A stretch of DNA of 64,000 nt. Origin: Chromohalobacter sarecensis (GTDB lineage Bacteria > Pseudomonadota > Gammaproteobacteria > Pseudomonadales > Halomonadaceae). The notes below the pieces were generated by a model. The model did no database searches, was not told the origin of the DNA, and saw nothing but the letters and a program-made list of their open reading frames with translations. Position numbers and translations under genes: made by a program. The stretch lies in the NCBI RefSeq assembly GCF_023061135.1, contig NZ_JAKGAN010000002.1, positions 248,001-312,000 of the forward strand, written 5' to 3'. How positions within the stretch are numbered: the first letter of the stretch is position 1; every line of letters starts with the position of its first letter. This document shows positions 16,737 through 24,488 of the stretch, one piece after another.

Positions 16737-17727
16737 GGTGATGGTTCCTCCCTGTGATCGGGGTGGTAGGGGGTAGCGGCAGGCTACGCGGCCAGTCATC
16801 GGGCACGATGAAAAAACGTCGCTGTGTGCCGTCGGGCGCTTGCAGATGATATTGCCGTGGCGCGCTGGCGCTCGTGAAGTGTGCTTCGAGCTCGGCTTCC
16901 AGTCTCTCCAGCGAGCGATATGCCTCGACTCCGGGGAGTGCGAGCCAATGCGGCTTGCGCAGAGGGGCGCCCAAGGTTCCCGTCGGTAAGTGGTTACGCA
17001 GTATCGGCCAGTCTCGCCATGTCAGCCAAGCGCCATGAGCGGCGGTGGTGCTTGCCAAATGCGGTGCCGCTATCGTGCCGGGCCACGGGTAAAACAGCAT
17101 TCCGAGCATGGCGGCACGCTGTCGCAGCGATTTTGGGTCGATACCCAGCGCGTTCAAGCGTGCCGCCGCGAGGGGATGATGGGCCAGGGGCAGCTGATGA
17201 TGCCGAGTATGGGTATGCTTGCGTGCCAGCGAGTCGGCGCAGCCGGGGCCGATCCAGCGTGCCGGGTGGCGTTCGCCGCCGGGCCCATCACGTAGTCCCA
17301 GATAGTATTTGATGGCCAGTTCGAGATGGACGGGGTGTCCCTGGGCATCGGCATAGATGATATCGAGTTCTCCGAGGGTGCGGCCGGCCTCGTGAATCGT
17401 GATGTTGGTGGCCAGTAGGCGTGTCGCCGGGGCAAGGTCGAGCAGGGCGTGCCAGAGACGCTCATGATAATGCCCCAGGCGTTGCGGCGGCGTGCCGATA
17501 TAAGGCACGAGCCGTTGCGGTTCGGCGTCGAGCGCATGCAGCCAGGCCTTTCTGTACGCGGCGTCGCCAAGCCCGAGTTCCTCGAGGGTCGGCCGGCCCG
17601 GATGAGCGCTTTCGATGATATCCGGTGCATGCAATAGCCAAGCGAGATCACGCACCCCAGGATGGTGAAGCGCTGCCCCTTCGTCTTCCAACGCTGACGT
17701 GGTGGCATCGAGCATTGCTTGCGTCAT
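16705..17727 (-). CDS. DUF1853 family protein
   Basis: A 340-residue soluble protein matching the DUF1853 pattern: V-R-D-L-A-W-L-L-x-x-P near the N-terminus, a central G-x-L-D-I-I-Y...H-L-E-L-A-I-K-Y-Y-L-G block, W-I-G-P-x-x-x-D-S-L, and a C-terminal P-x-H-W-L-A-L-P. The E-L-A-x-K-Y-Y-L core resembles a restriction-endonuclease-like D...E-x-K arrangement, which is my inference only. The start at 17727 was chosen because the conserved part begins there; the frame is open to 17850. Its 3' end overlaps zntR by 32 bp. Confidence 0.75.
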   Translation of the reverse strand: MTQAMLDATTSALEDEGAALHHPGVRDLAWLLHAPDIIESAHPGRPTLEELGLGDAAYRKAWLHALDAEPQRLVPYIGTPPQRLGHYHERLWHALLDLAPATRLLATNITIHEAGRTLGELDIIYADAQGHPVHLELAIKYYLGLRDGPGGERHPARWIGPGCADSLARKHTHTRHHQLPLAHHPLAAARLNALGIDPKSLRQRAAMLGMLFYPWPGTIAAPHLASTTAAHGAWLTWRDWPILRNHLPTGTLGAPLRKPHWLALPGVEAYRSLERLEAELEAHFTSASAPRQYHLQAPDGTQRRFFIVPDDWPRSLPLPPTTPITGRNHHHVEDWRTRRA

Positions 17728-17876
17728 GTCGTGGTCATCTGTGAGGCGCCTGTCATCAACATCGCGTCTACTCAAGGCTGTACTAAGTGCACCCGCGTGT
17801 TGACAATATACCCTTGCTTGCCAGGTCGTCGACAGACACCGAGGTGGCACGCCAATTCTTGAACCGGAGATGCGTA

Positions 17877-18149
17877 ATGACGGAAAAGACGGTCCAGCGT
17901 CGTCGGTGGCGCGCCATCGGCAAATTCTTCGCGGCCATCATCGTGATCAACGTGATTGTGGGCATCGCCGGCATTGCCTTCATGATGCTCTATTACGGCG
18001 AGGTCGATGGTCAGGGCCGGGCAGCGTTGGTGACCTTCATGATCTTGAATACGATCTTTGCGTCGCCCGTGGCCTTGTATCTCTACTGGTGGGAGTTGCA
18101 CCCCGTGCAGACGCCTGAGTCGGATCAGTACAACGATCCCGAGAAATGA
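17877..18149 (+). CDS. Small two-helix membrane protein
   Basis: A 90-residue protein with a basic N-terminus (T-V-Q-R-R-R-W-R) and two hydrophobic helices (about 15-40 and 52-73), ending in an acidic tail. GGAGATG precedes the ATG at 17877. No recognised family. It precedes nadK by about 100 bases on the same strand, but a promoter-like sequence lies between them. Confidence 0.65.
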   Translation: MTEKTVQRRRWRAIGKFFAAIIVINVIVGIAGIAFMMLYYGEVDGQGRAALVTFMILNTIFASPVALYLYWWELHPVQTPESDQYNDPEK

Positions 18150-18191
18150 GTGTATGCCGCTAATGTCGCAAGCCTTGCGGTTCGGGGCGGT

Positions 18192-18220
18192 TTGCTCCGC
18201 TGCTCGCCAGTCCGCATAAT
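18192..18220 (+). promoter_or_regulatory. Candidate sigma-70 promoter of nadK
   Basis: TTGCTC (18192-18197), a 17-base spacer and CATAAT (18215-18220) lie 33 bases upstream of the nadK start codon. Both hexamers match the consensus in four of six or more positions. Confidence 0.4.
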
Positions 18221-18253
18221 GATGGGCCGCGACGCCGGCAACGAGACGCTTTC

Positions 18254-19135
18254 ATGCAGCCATTCAAGACCATTGGCCTGATCGGGCGATTGGGCAACCC
18301 TAACGCGGTCGAGACGCTCAAGCGGTTGCTCCGCTTTCTCGGCGCTCGCCAACTCCATGTGATCGTCGAGGAACGCACCGCCACGGTCTTGCCCAATCAT
18401 GGTTATCCTGAGGCGAGCCGTCGCCAACTGGGTGAGCGCTGTGACTTGGCGATCGTGGTGGGGGGGGATGGCAGTCTGTTGGGCGCCGCGCGGGCGTTGT
18501 GCGACACGGGGACGCCGGTAGTGGGCATCAATCGAGGGCGGTTGGGTTTTCTGACCGATATTTCGCCGGATGAAGTCGAAGAGCGAATCGGCGAAGTGCT
18601 CGATGGGCACTTCGAGAGCGAGCGCCGTTTCCTGTTGGAGGCAGAAGTGATTCGCGCCGGCGAACAGGTCGGCACGGCCTCGGGGCTCAATGATGTCGTC
18701 ATCCATCCCGGCAAGGCCGCGCGGATGATCGAATTCGAGCTGTTCATCGACGGCCAGTTCGTCTATAGCCAACGCAGCGACGGGTTGATCATTGCGACGC
18801 CGACCGGCTCCACGGCCTATGCCTTGTCGGGAGGCGGCCCGATCGTCCATCCCCGGCTCGAGGCCATCACACTGGTGCCGATGTTTCCGCATACGTTGTC
18901 GAGTCGGCCGATCGTCATCGATGCGGCCAGCGAGATCACGGTGCATATCGGCGAAACCAACCACGCGTATCCGCATGTCAGTTGTGACGGCCAGACCCAG
19001 GTGGTTTCCAAGCCCGGTGACCGCCTGGTCGTGCGCCGTAAGCGAGAACGGTTGACGCTTCTTCATCCGCATGGACACAACTATTTCGAGGCCTGTCGCA
19101 CCAAGCTCGGCTGGAGTAGCCGGATGGGGGAGTGA
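18254..19135 (+). CDS. nadK: NAD kinase
   Basis: A 293-residue ATP-NAD kinase that makes NADP+. The catalytic G-G-D-G-S motif is at residues 70-74. L-N-D-V-V-I, the S-D-G-L-I-I-A-T-P-T-G-S-T-A-Y-A-L-S-G-G-G-P-region and the P-M-F-P-H-T-L-S-S-R-P segment are all typical. Full length. It is followed one base after its stop by the metallophosphatase start, so they form an operon; the same order is known in Pseudomonas. Confidence 0.96.
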   Translation: MQPFKTIGLIGRLGNPNAVETLKRLLRFLGARQLHVIVEERTATVLPNHGYPEASRRQLGERCDLAIVVGGDGSLLGAARALCDTGTPVVGINRGRLGFLTDISPDEVEERIGEVLDGHFESERRFLLEAEVIRAGEQVGTASGLNDVVIHPGKAARMIEFELFIDGQFVYSQRSDGLIIATPTGSTAYALSGGGPIVHPRLEAITLVPMFPHTLSSRPIVIDAASEITVHIGETNHAYPHVSCDGQTQVVSKPGDRLVVRRKRERLTLLHPHGHNYFEACRTKLGWSSRMGE

Positions 19136-19136
19136 C

Positions 19137-20144
19137 ATGACGCTGGCTCGGAATGATCTCGATGGCTACGACCTGATCGGCGATGTGCATGGGTGTGGCG
19201 CCTCGCTGGCGGTGTTGCTCGAGAAGCTCGGGTATCGCGACTGGAATGGCGTGTATCGTCATCCGCGTCGTCGGGTCATCTTCCTGGGCGATCTGATCGA
19301 TCGTGGTCCTCGCATTCGGCTGGCGTTGAATATCGCACGCGATATGGTCGAGGCGGGCGAGGCGGATATCGTGATGGGCAATCACGAATACAATGCCCTG
19401 GCGTATTGTCGCCGAGCGCCGCCGGAATGGGCGGGCGAGTGGCTACGCGAGCATTCACCGCGCCACAATCGCATCATCAATGAGACGCTGGCACAGTTTC
19501 GCGATCACCCTCAGGAGTGGCAGTCCCATCTCGACTGGTTCATGACGATGCCGTTGTGCCTCGAGCGTGACGGGCTACGGGTGGTGCATGCCTGCTGGGA
19601 TCACGATCTCATCGCGCCATTCCTGGCGCAGTGTCCCGATGGTTGCATGAGCGAGGATTTTTTTTACGATTCGGCGTGCCCAGGCACCTTCGCCTTTCGC
19701 GTCATGGATCGGCTGACGCGCGGCCCCTCCCTGCCACTGCCGGCAGGGCTGCGGATCTATTCCGGCGACGGTTTCACGCGTACCACCTTTCGCACTCATT
19801 TCTGGGCACGTGATCCTCTTACCTATGGCGATGTGGTCTTCCAGCCCGACAACCTTCCCGGCGATATCGAGAATCAGCCCTTGAGTGCGGATGAGCGACA
19901 GCGCCTGCCGTATTACGGGCCGGATGAGCTACCACTTTTCATTGGCCACTATTGGTGCGAGGGGGTCCCGGCGTTGCCGGCGCCGAATATTGCTTGTCTC
20001 GATTACAGCGCCGTGAAATACGGGCGTCTGGTGGCCTATCGCTGGGAAGGTGAGCAGCGCCTGGATGCCAATCGCTTCGTGTGGGTCGATGTGGCGCGTG
20101 AGGGATCGGCTCCTCCAACGCCGGATGACATCGCACTGGCTTGA
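19137..20144 (+). CDS. Calcineurin-like metallophosphatase
   Basis: A 335-residue cytosolic phosphoesterase. The metal-binding blocks G-D-V-H-G-C, F-L-G-D-L-I-D-R-G-P and M-G-N-H-E appear in order within the first 90 residues, with later His motifs (V-V-H-A-C-W and F-I-G-H-Y-W). This is the PrpE/Ser-Thr-phosphatase-like group; the natural substrate is unknown, but dinucleoside polyphosphates or phosphoproteins are usual. The start at 19137 follows the nadK stop by one base with GGGGGA as ribosome site. A strong terminator lies downstream. Confidence 0.88.
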   Translation: MTLARNDLDGYDLIGDVHGCGASLAVLLEKLGYRDWNGVYRHPRRRVIFLGDLIDRGPRIRLALNIARDMVEAGEADIVMGNHEYNALAYCRRAPPEWAGEWLREHSPRHNRIINETLAQFRDHPQEWQSHLDWFMTMPLCLERDGLRVVHACWDHDLIAPFLAQCPDGCMSEDFFYDSACPGTFAFRVMDRLTRGPSLPLPAGLRIYSGDGFTRTTFRTHFWARDPLTYGDVVFQPDNLPGDIENQPLSADERQRLPYYGPDELPLFIGHYWCEGVPALPAPNIACLDYSAVKYGRLVAYRWEGEQRLDANRFVWVDVAREGSAPPTPDDIALA

Positions 20145-20183
20145 GGGGCGCAGAAAAAAGTTGGAAAAAATTTCGTTGCGCCG

Positions 20184-20212
20184 GGAACTCATCGCGGTGG
20201 GGCGTCGTCAGA
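20184..20212 (+). promoter_or_regulatory. Candidate sigma-E (AlgU/RpoE-type) promoter
   Basis: GGAACTC (20184-20190), a 16-base spacer and GTCAGA (20207-20212) closely match the sigma-E consensus GGAACTT-N16-GTCTAA. An A/T-rich tract (20150-20173) lies immediately upstream, as is common at such promoters. Transcription would start near 20218. Confidence 0.45.
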
Positions 20213-20217
20213 GTAAG

Positions 20218-20278
20218 TGTTCCCTTGAATGATCCCTTGCTCTTGTCCGGCGGCCCCCTCCGCCGGACTTTTTCTTTT
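20218..20278 (+). ncRNA. Candidate short sigma-E-dependent small RNA
   Basis: If the promoter-like site at 20184-20212 is used, the transcript would run about 28 bases and then enter a strong intrinsic terminator, giving an RNA of roughly 60 bases with a U-rich tail. That layout resembles RybB- and MicA-type RNAs, but the sequence is not related to them as far as I can see. The alternative is that this is the leader of the rhomboid gene with an attenuator. Confidence 0.3.
20245..20278 (+). terminator. Strong intrinsic terminator
   Basis: A perfect 9-bp stem (GTCCGGCGG / CCGCCGGAC, 20245-20253 and 20260-20268) with a 6-base loop is followed by TTTTTCTTTT. It lies between the metallophosphatase and rhomboid genes. 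Confidence 0.93.
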
Positions 20279-20314
20279 GTGCGTTCGTCTGCGGTACTGA
20301 AAGGGACCCCGCCC

Positions 20315-21169
20315 ATGTACAAGCTGCTGGAATTGCCTCATCAACAGGATATCGTCGCGCTGCGTCGAGCGTTGTGGGCGCATCGTATCGGCCATCAGGT
20401 GACTGAGGAAGAGGCGGTTCAGGTGTTATGGCTGGCCGATCCGCGTCAGCGTGACGAGGCGGCGTATTTGATCGAGCAATGGCATCGTGGCGAGTTGGCC
20501 GAGCGTCCCGCTCAAGCGGCAAAACGCCGATCGCCCAGCATGCTGGGTAGTGCTTTTACCCAGGCGCCGCTGGCGGCTGCTTGCGTGGCATTGTGTGTGG
20601 TGGTCTTCGCCTTGATGGCGCTGTTCGGGGATCGTGTGATCGCGGCGCTGACCTTCGTGCCCGTCGATTCCGTATCCGGGCGCCTGACGGTCGGCACCCT
20701 GGGGGATTCCCTGGCCAGCGGTCAGATATGGCGTCTGGTATCGCCGGCGTTGATGCATTTCGGCTGGATGCATCTGGTCTTTAATATGCTGTGGTTGTGG
20801 TATTTCGGACGCCAGGTCGAGGCCCTGCAAGGCCCCGTGCGCCTTATCATGCTCGCCGTCGTGGCGGCGCTCGTCTCCAACCTGGCGCAATACGCCACGG
20901 GGACCGTGCTGTTCGGCGGCATGTCCGGGGTCGACTATGCCTTGCTGGGGTATGTCTGGCTGATGGCACGTCGAGCCCCGGAAAGCGGATTTTTCGTGCC
21001 CCAGATGCTGGTGGTGTTCATGCTTGCCTGGATGGTCTTCACCATGACCGATATGGCGAGTTTGTTTGGATTCGGTAACGTCGCCAACGAGGCCCATCTG
21101 GGTGGTCTGTTGGTCGGGCTGGTCAGCGGATGGTGGGCCGGTGGACGTGCCGCGAGAGGAGAACGGTAG
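20315..21169 (+). CDS. glpG: Rhomboid intramembrane serine protease, GlpG type
   Basis: A 284-residue protein with a soluble N-terminal domain (about 1-65, like the GlpG cytosolic domain) and six membrane helices. The catalytic dyad is S204 in G-G-M-S-G-V-D-Y and H261 in N-E-A-H-L-G-G. The H-x2-W-M-H-L-V-F-N-M-L-W-L block of helix 2 is also present. Such proteases cut transmembrane segments in the inner membrane. AAGGGA precedes the ATG at 20315; the frame is open upstream through a terminator, so longer starts are rejected. It overlaps the next gene. Confidence 0.92.
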   Translation: MYKLLELPHQQDIVALRRALWAHRIGHQVTEEEAVQVLWLADPRQRDEAAYLIEQWHRGELAERPAQAAKRRSPSMLGSAFTQAPLAAACVALCVVVFALMALFGDRVIAALTFVPVDSVSGRLTVGTLGDSLASGQIWRLVSPALMHFGWMHLVFNMLWLWYFGRQVEALQGPVRLIMLAVVAALVSNLAQYATGTVLFGGMSGVDYALLGYVWLMARRAPESGFFVPQMLVVFMLAWMVFTMTDMASLFGFGNVANEAHLGGLLVGLVSGWWAGGRAARGER

Positions 21170-21432
21170 TGAGTGATATGAACTTCGACAAGATGGTGGC
21201 GCAGATGACACCCGCCGTGTACGACAGCTTCAAGCAGGCCATTGCACTGCGTAAATGGCCGGATGGACAGCGCCTGAGCCAGGAGCAGACCGAGCTGTGT
21301 CTCGAGGCGGTGATGAAATACGAAGTCGCCCACGGTATCCCCGAGAACGAGCGGGTGGGCTATCTCGAGCGCAGCAGTTGCAGCACTAACGACGAAGCGG
21401 GCGAGTCCGATGCCATCAAGTGGATGAACTGA
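21169..21432 (+). CDS. yeaC: YeaC family (DUF1315) protein
   Basis: An 87-residue soluble protein with the family core M-x-P-x-V-Y-x-x-F-K-x-A-I-x-L-x-K-W-P-D-G and a C-terminal half ending in I-K-W. Role unknown. The GTG at 21169 shares a base with the rhomboid stop codon (TAGTG) and has GAGGAG eight bases upstream; an ATG at 21178 is a weaker alternative. It is translationally linked to both neighbours. Confidence 0.85.
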   Translation: MSDMNFDKMVAQMTPAVYDSFKQAIALRKWPDGQRLSQEQTELCLEAVMKYEVAHGIPENERVGYLERSSCSTNDEAGESDAIKWMN

Positions 21433-22292
21433 TGAGCGATCTGTTCAGCGTGGCGGATGTCAGCGCCGCACGCGGACCGCTGCGCAAGATGGACATAGCG
21501 CCCGGCGACGCTCAGACGCCGGCGCAATACACCCTGCGTGCCGGCGAACAGCGCATCGGCCTCAACGCGCATCTGGGGGCGTCGTTGCGACTCGTGCATA
21601 CCGGCGCCATTCACTGCGTGCATTGCGGGCGTGCCACGCGCAAGAGTTTTGCCCAGGGCTATTGCTACCCTTGTTTCAAGTCGCTTGCTCAGTGCGATAC
21701 CTGCATCGTCAAGCCGGAAACCTGTCACTATCATGCGGGCACGTGCCGCGAACCGACGTGGGGTGAGCAGCATTGTTTCCAGCCGCATGTGGTCTACCTG
21801 GCCAATTCGTCGGGGCTCAAGGTCGGCATCACGCGCAAGACGCAATTGCCCACGCGCTGGCTCGATCAGGGGGCGATTCAGGCACTGCCGATTCTCGAGG
21901 TCGACAATCGCCTGCAGTCGGGGCTGGTCGAAACCTTGTTCAAGCAGGTGGTGGGCGATCGCACCAACTGGCGCACCATGCTGAAAGGCGATGTGGCGCC
22001 GCTCGATCTACCTGCCGAGCGGGATCGTCTCCTGGCGGCGCTCGATCAGGAGCTGGCGGCGCTGAAGCGACGCATCGGCGAGCAGGCGATCGGTACGCTG
22101 GCGGCGACGCCGGTCGATCTGCACTATCCGGTCCTGGAGTTTCCCGTCAAGGTAGTATCGCACAATTTCGATAAATCCCCCGAGGTCAGCGGCCGCTTGA
22201 TGGGACTCAAGGGGCAGTACCTGATCTTCGATACGGGTGTCATCAATCTGCGCAAGTTCGGTGGCTACGAGGTGGAAGTGGCGATCGAGTAG
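21432..22292 (+). CDS. DUF2797 protein with GIY-YIG-like core
   Basis: A 286-residue cytosolic protein. A Cys-rich zinc-like region (C-V-H-C-G near 65, then C-Y-P-C-F, C-D-T-C, and further Cys/His) is followed by V-Y-L-A-N-S-S-G-L-K-V-G-I-T-R...R-W-L-D-Q-G-A. That block resembles the first half of a GIY-YIG nuclease fold (V-Y-x(n)-K-V-G-x-T). DUF2797 is the right family by pattern; a nuclease role is inference. Its ATG overlaps the yeaC stop (TGATG), so it is the last gene of the rhomboid-yeaC cluster. Confidence 0.82.
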   Translation: MSDLFSVADVSAARGPLRKMDIAPGDAQTPAQYTLRAGEQRIGLNAHLGASLRLVHTGAIHCVHCGRATRKSFAQGYCYPCFKSLAQCDTCIVKPETCHYHAGTCREPTWGEQHCFQPHVVYLANSSGLKVGITRKTQLPTRWLDQGAIQALPILEVDNRLQSGLVETLFKQVVGDRTNWRTMLKGDVAPLDLPAERDRLLAALDQELAALKRRIGEQAIGTLAATPVDLHYPVLEFPVKVVSHNFDKSPEVSGRLMGLKGQYLIFDTGVINLRKFGGYEVEVAIE

Positions 22293-22382
22293 GGGGCTTG
22301 GCGCGGCGATACCTTGAAGTCTACTCGGATGTCTCCACCTCATGGGTATCGACATGAATGTCGCTTACCCAAGGAGGCTCGC

Positions 22383-23066
22383 ATGAAGATTCTGATGATA
22401 CTGACGTCGCACGATCGCATGGGCGATACCGGCCACGCCACGGGCTTCTGGCTCGAGGAGTTCGTTGCACCGTACTACGTGTTCAAGGATGCGGGCGCGG
22501 AGCTGACCCTGGCGTCGCCTCAAGGTGGGCAGCCGCCCATCGACCCCACCTCTACGCAACCCGATGCGCTGACCGAGGAAACGCGCCGCTTCGAGGCGGA
22601 TAGCGAGGCTAAGGCGCAGTTGGCCAATACGCGCAAGCTGGCCGAGGTGCGCGCCGATGATTACGATGCAGTCTTCTATCCCGGTGGCCATGGCCCGCTG
22701 TGGGACTTGACCGAGGATCGTCATTCCCAGCAGTTGATCCACGACTTCCTTGTGGCGCATAAGCCGGTCGCCGCAGTCTGCCATGCGCCTGCCGTGTTGG
22801 TGAACGCGCATGGCGCTGACGGCCAGTCGGTGGTCAAGGGCCATCGTGTGACAGGGTTCTCCAACAGCGAAGAAGACGCCGTGGGGCTGACCGAAGTCGT
22901 GCCCCTGCTGGTGGAAGATGCTTTGAAGGCAAAGGGTGGCCACTATGAGCGTTCCGCTACCGATTTCGCGCCTTTTCAACTGCGTGATGGCTTGTTGATT
23001 ACCGGTCAGAACCCGGCCTCCAGTGCGCCGACGGCCAAGTTGCTGCTGGAGGCGCTGATAGGCTGA
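22383..23066 (+). CDS. DJ-1/PfpI family protein (Hsp31-like)
   Basis: A 227-residue protein of the class I glutamine amidotransferase-like fold. The nucleophile elbow A-V-C-H-A-P-A-V-L has the catalytic Cys near 138, and G-F-W-L-E-E supplies the acidic residue near 22-27. The Y-P-G-G-H-G-P-L-W-D-L segment is typical of Hsp31/YajL-like glyoxalase III or protein-deglycase relatives. It is probably a detoxifying or stress enzyme in the cytosol; the substrate is not proven. AAGGAGG precedes the ATG. Single gene with its own terminator. Confidence 0.85.
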   Translation: MKILMILTSHDRMGDTGHATGFWLEEFVAPYYVFKDAGAELTLASPQGGQPPIDPTSTQPDALTEETRRFEADSEAKAQLANTRKLAEVRADDYDAVFYPGGHGPLWDLTEDRHSQQLIHDFLVAHKPVAAVCHAPAVLVNAHGADGQSVVKGHRVTGFSNSEEDAVGLTEVVPLLVEDALKAKGGHYERSATDFAPFQLRDGLLITGQNPASSAPTAKLLLEALIG

Positions 23067-23099
23067 CACTACCTCTCGATTCTTACACGCTTTTCTTAT

Positions 23100-23134
23100 A
23101 ATGGCTCGCTTTGGCGGGCCATTATTTCTTTTTG
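23100..23134 (+). terminator. Intrinsic terminator of the DJ-1/PfpI gene
   Basis: A 10-bp stem with one G-T pair (AATGGCTCGC / GCGGGCCATT) and the loop TTTG is followed by ATTTCTTTTT, about 34 bases past the stop. Confidence 0.85.
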
Positions 23135-23216
23135 GTTAATGATGCCTTTCCTCGATACGTCCTGGCGTGACGCGCGATAGCCATTATGCTGAAGGCATGA
23201 CTGGCGGAGAGACACG

Positions 23217-23771
23217 ATGTGGCGTAATTCGGTACACGGCTGGGGCTTGCCCAGCATTCTCTTGCATTGGCTGAGTGCCGTGCTGGTCGTGTCGCTCTTC
23301 GTGCTGGGCTGGTGGATGACCGGCCTTGGCTATTACGATCGCTGGTATCAACTGGCACCGTGGTGGCACAAGTCGCTGGGCCTGATGCTACTGGGATTGA
23401 CGCTGCTGCGGCTAGCATGGCGCTTGAGCCAGCCCACGCCCGAGGCACATGGCGTGTCTTGGGAGCGAATGCTGGCGCATGCCGGCCATGGCCTGCTCTA
23501 TGTCTTACTGTTGACGGTGATGCTCAGCGGCTACTTGATCTCCACGGCCGAAGGCCAAGGCATCAGTGTGTTCGGCGTCTTCGAAGTCCCCGCATTGCTC
23601 AGCGGTTTGCCCCGCCAGGCAACTCTGGCGGGGGAGGTGCACTGGTACGTAGCTTGGGCATTGATAGTGCTCGCCGTGGGTCACACGCTGGCCGCGGTTA
23701 AACATCATATTCTCGATCGCCGGGACACCTTGCGTCGCATGTGGTGGCCCGGCGGATCTCGACGTCAATGA
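23217..23771 (+). CDS. Cytochrome b561
   Basis: A 184-residue four-helix inner-membrane cytochrome. Haem-ligand histidines are visible in helix 1 (L-L-H-W-L-S), after W-W-H-K-S-L-G-L, in A-G-H-G-L-L-Y and in G-H-T-L-A-A-V-K-H-H. Members oxidise ubiquinol or move electrons to periplasmic partners; E. coli CybB is a superoxide:quinone oxidoreductase. It is followed 60 bp later by a YceI gene, a frequent pairing. Confidence 0.9.
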   Translation: MWRNSVHGWGLPSILLHWLSAVLVVSLFVLGWWMTGLGYYDRWYQLAPWWHKSLGLMLLGLTLLRLAWRLSQPTPEAHGVSWERMLAHAGHGLLYVLLLTVMLSGYLISTAEGQGISVFGVFEVPALLSGLPRQATLAGEVHWYVAWALIVLAVGHTLAAVKHHILDRRDTLRRMWWPGGSRRQ

Positions 23772-23831
23772 GTTCGATATCCGTGGCGGAAAGCCGCCAC
23801 TTTAGTACTTCAATCCTTCAAGGAGATGATG

Positions 23832-24428
23832 ATGTTCTCGAAATCGCTACTCAAGACCGCGACCAGTGCCGCCCTCGGTGCTGCCGTACTATTGCCCATG
23901 GCCCAGGCCAACGCCGCCGATTACAAGATCGACAGCGAAGGGCAGCATGCCTTCATTGAGTTCAAGATCAGCCATCTTGGCTATTCCTATGTGCTCGGCA
24001 GCTTCGAGGACTTCACGGGAACATTCAGCTACGATGCCGATGCCCCGGAAGAAGCCAGTGCCAATGTCGAGATCGACGTGAACAGTCTCGATAGCCACCA
24101 CGCCGAGCGTGACAAGCACATCCTGAGTGACGACTTCCTCGATGCGTCGCAGTACCCCACCGCGACGTTCGAATCCACCAGTTTCGAATCGACCGGTGAT
24201 GGCGAGGGAGAACTCACAGGTGATTTGACGCTGCATGGCCAGACGCAGTCGATCACCATCGATGTCGACCACATCGGCGGCGGCGACGACCCGTGGGGCG
24301 ATTATCGCGATGGCTTCGAGGGGGAAACGACGTTGACGTTGTCCGACTTCGGCATCGATACCAGCAAGTTGGGGCCGACGGCGTCCACCGTTGACATGTA
24401 CCTGGTGGTCGAAGGTATTCGCCAGTAA
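23832..24428 (+). CDS. Periplasmic YceI-like isoprenoid-binding protein
   Basis: A 198-residue secreted lipocalin-like protein. A signal peptide ends at A-N-A-A, and the mature part starts A-D-Y-K-I-D-S-E-G-Q-H-A-F-I-E-F-K-I-S-H-L-G-Y, the YceI hallmark; G-D-L-T-L-H-G-x-T and the V-D-M-Y-L-V-V-E-G end also match. YceI proteins bind polyisoprenoids such as ubiquinone in the periplasm, which fits the neighbouring cytochrome b561. Three ATGs stand in a row at 23826-23834; the third has the best spacing to AAGGAG. The mature protein is strongly acidic, as in halophiles. Confidence 0.92.
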   Translation: MFSKSLLKTATSAALGAAVLLPMAQANAADYKIDSEGQHAFIEFKISHLGYSYVLGSFEDFTGTFSYDADAPEEASANVEIDVNSLDSHHAERDKHILSDDFLDASQYPTATFESTSFESTGDGEGELTGDLTLHGQTQSITIDVDHIGGGDDPWGDYRDGFEGETTLTLSDFGIDTSKLGPTASTVDMYLVVEGIRQ

Positions 24429-24451
24429 TTCGCCATGCATGATCGAGCTTG

Positions 24452-24480
24452 AATCGCCCCGCCTCGTGCGGGGCGATTCA
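24452..24480. terminator. Long hairpin between convergent yceI and diguanylate cyclase genes
   Basis: A perfect 12-bp stem (GAATCGCCCCGC / GCGGGGCGATTC) has the loop CTCGT. No T-run follows, but its place between convergent stops suggests a shared terminator. Confidence 0.65.
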
Positions 24481-24488
24481 CGTTGGGC

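Noticed and set aside
17800-17822. Perfect TTGACA upstream of the small membrane protein gene at 17877
   Set aside because: No -10-like hexamer is present at 16-18 bases, so a promoter cannot be supported.
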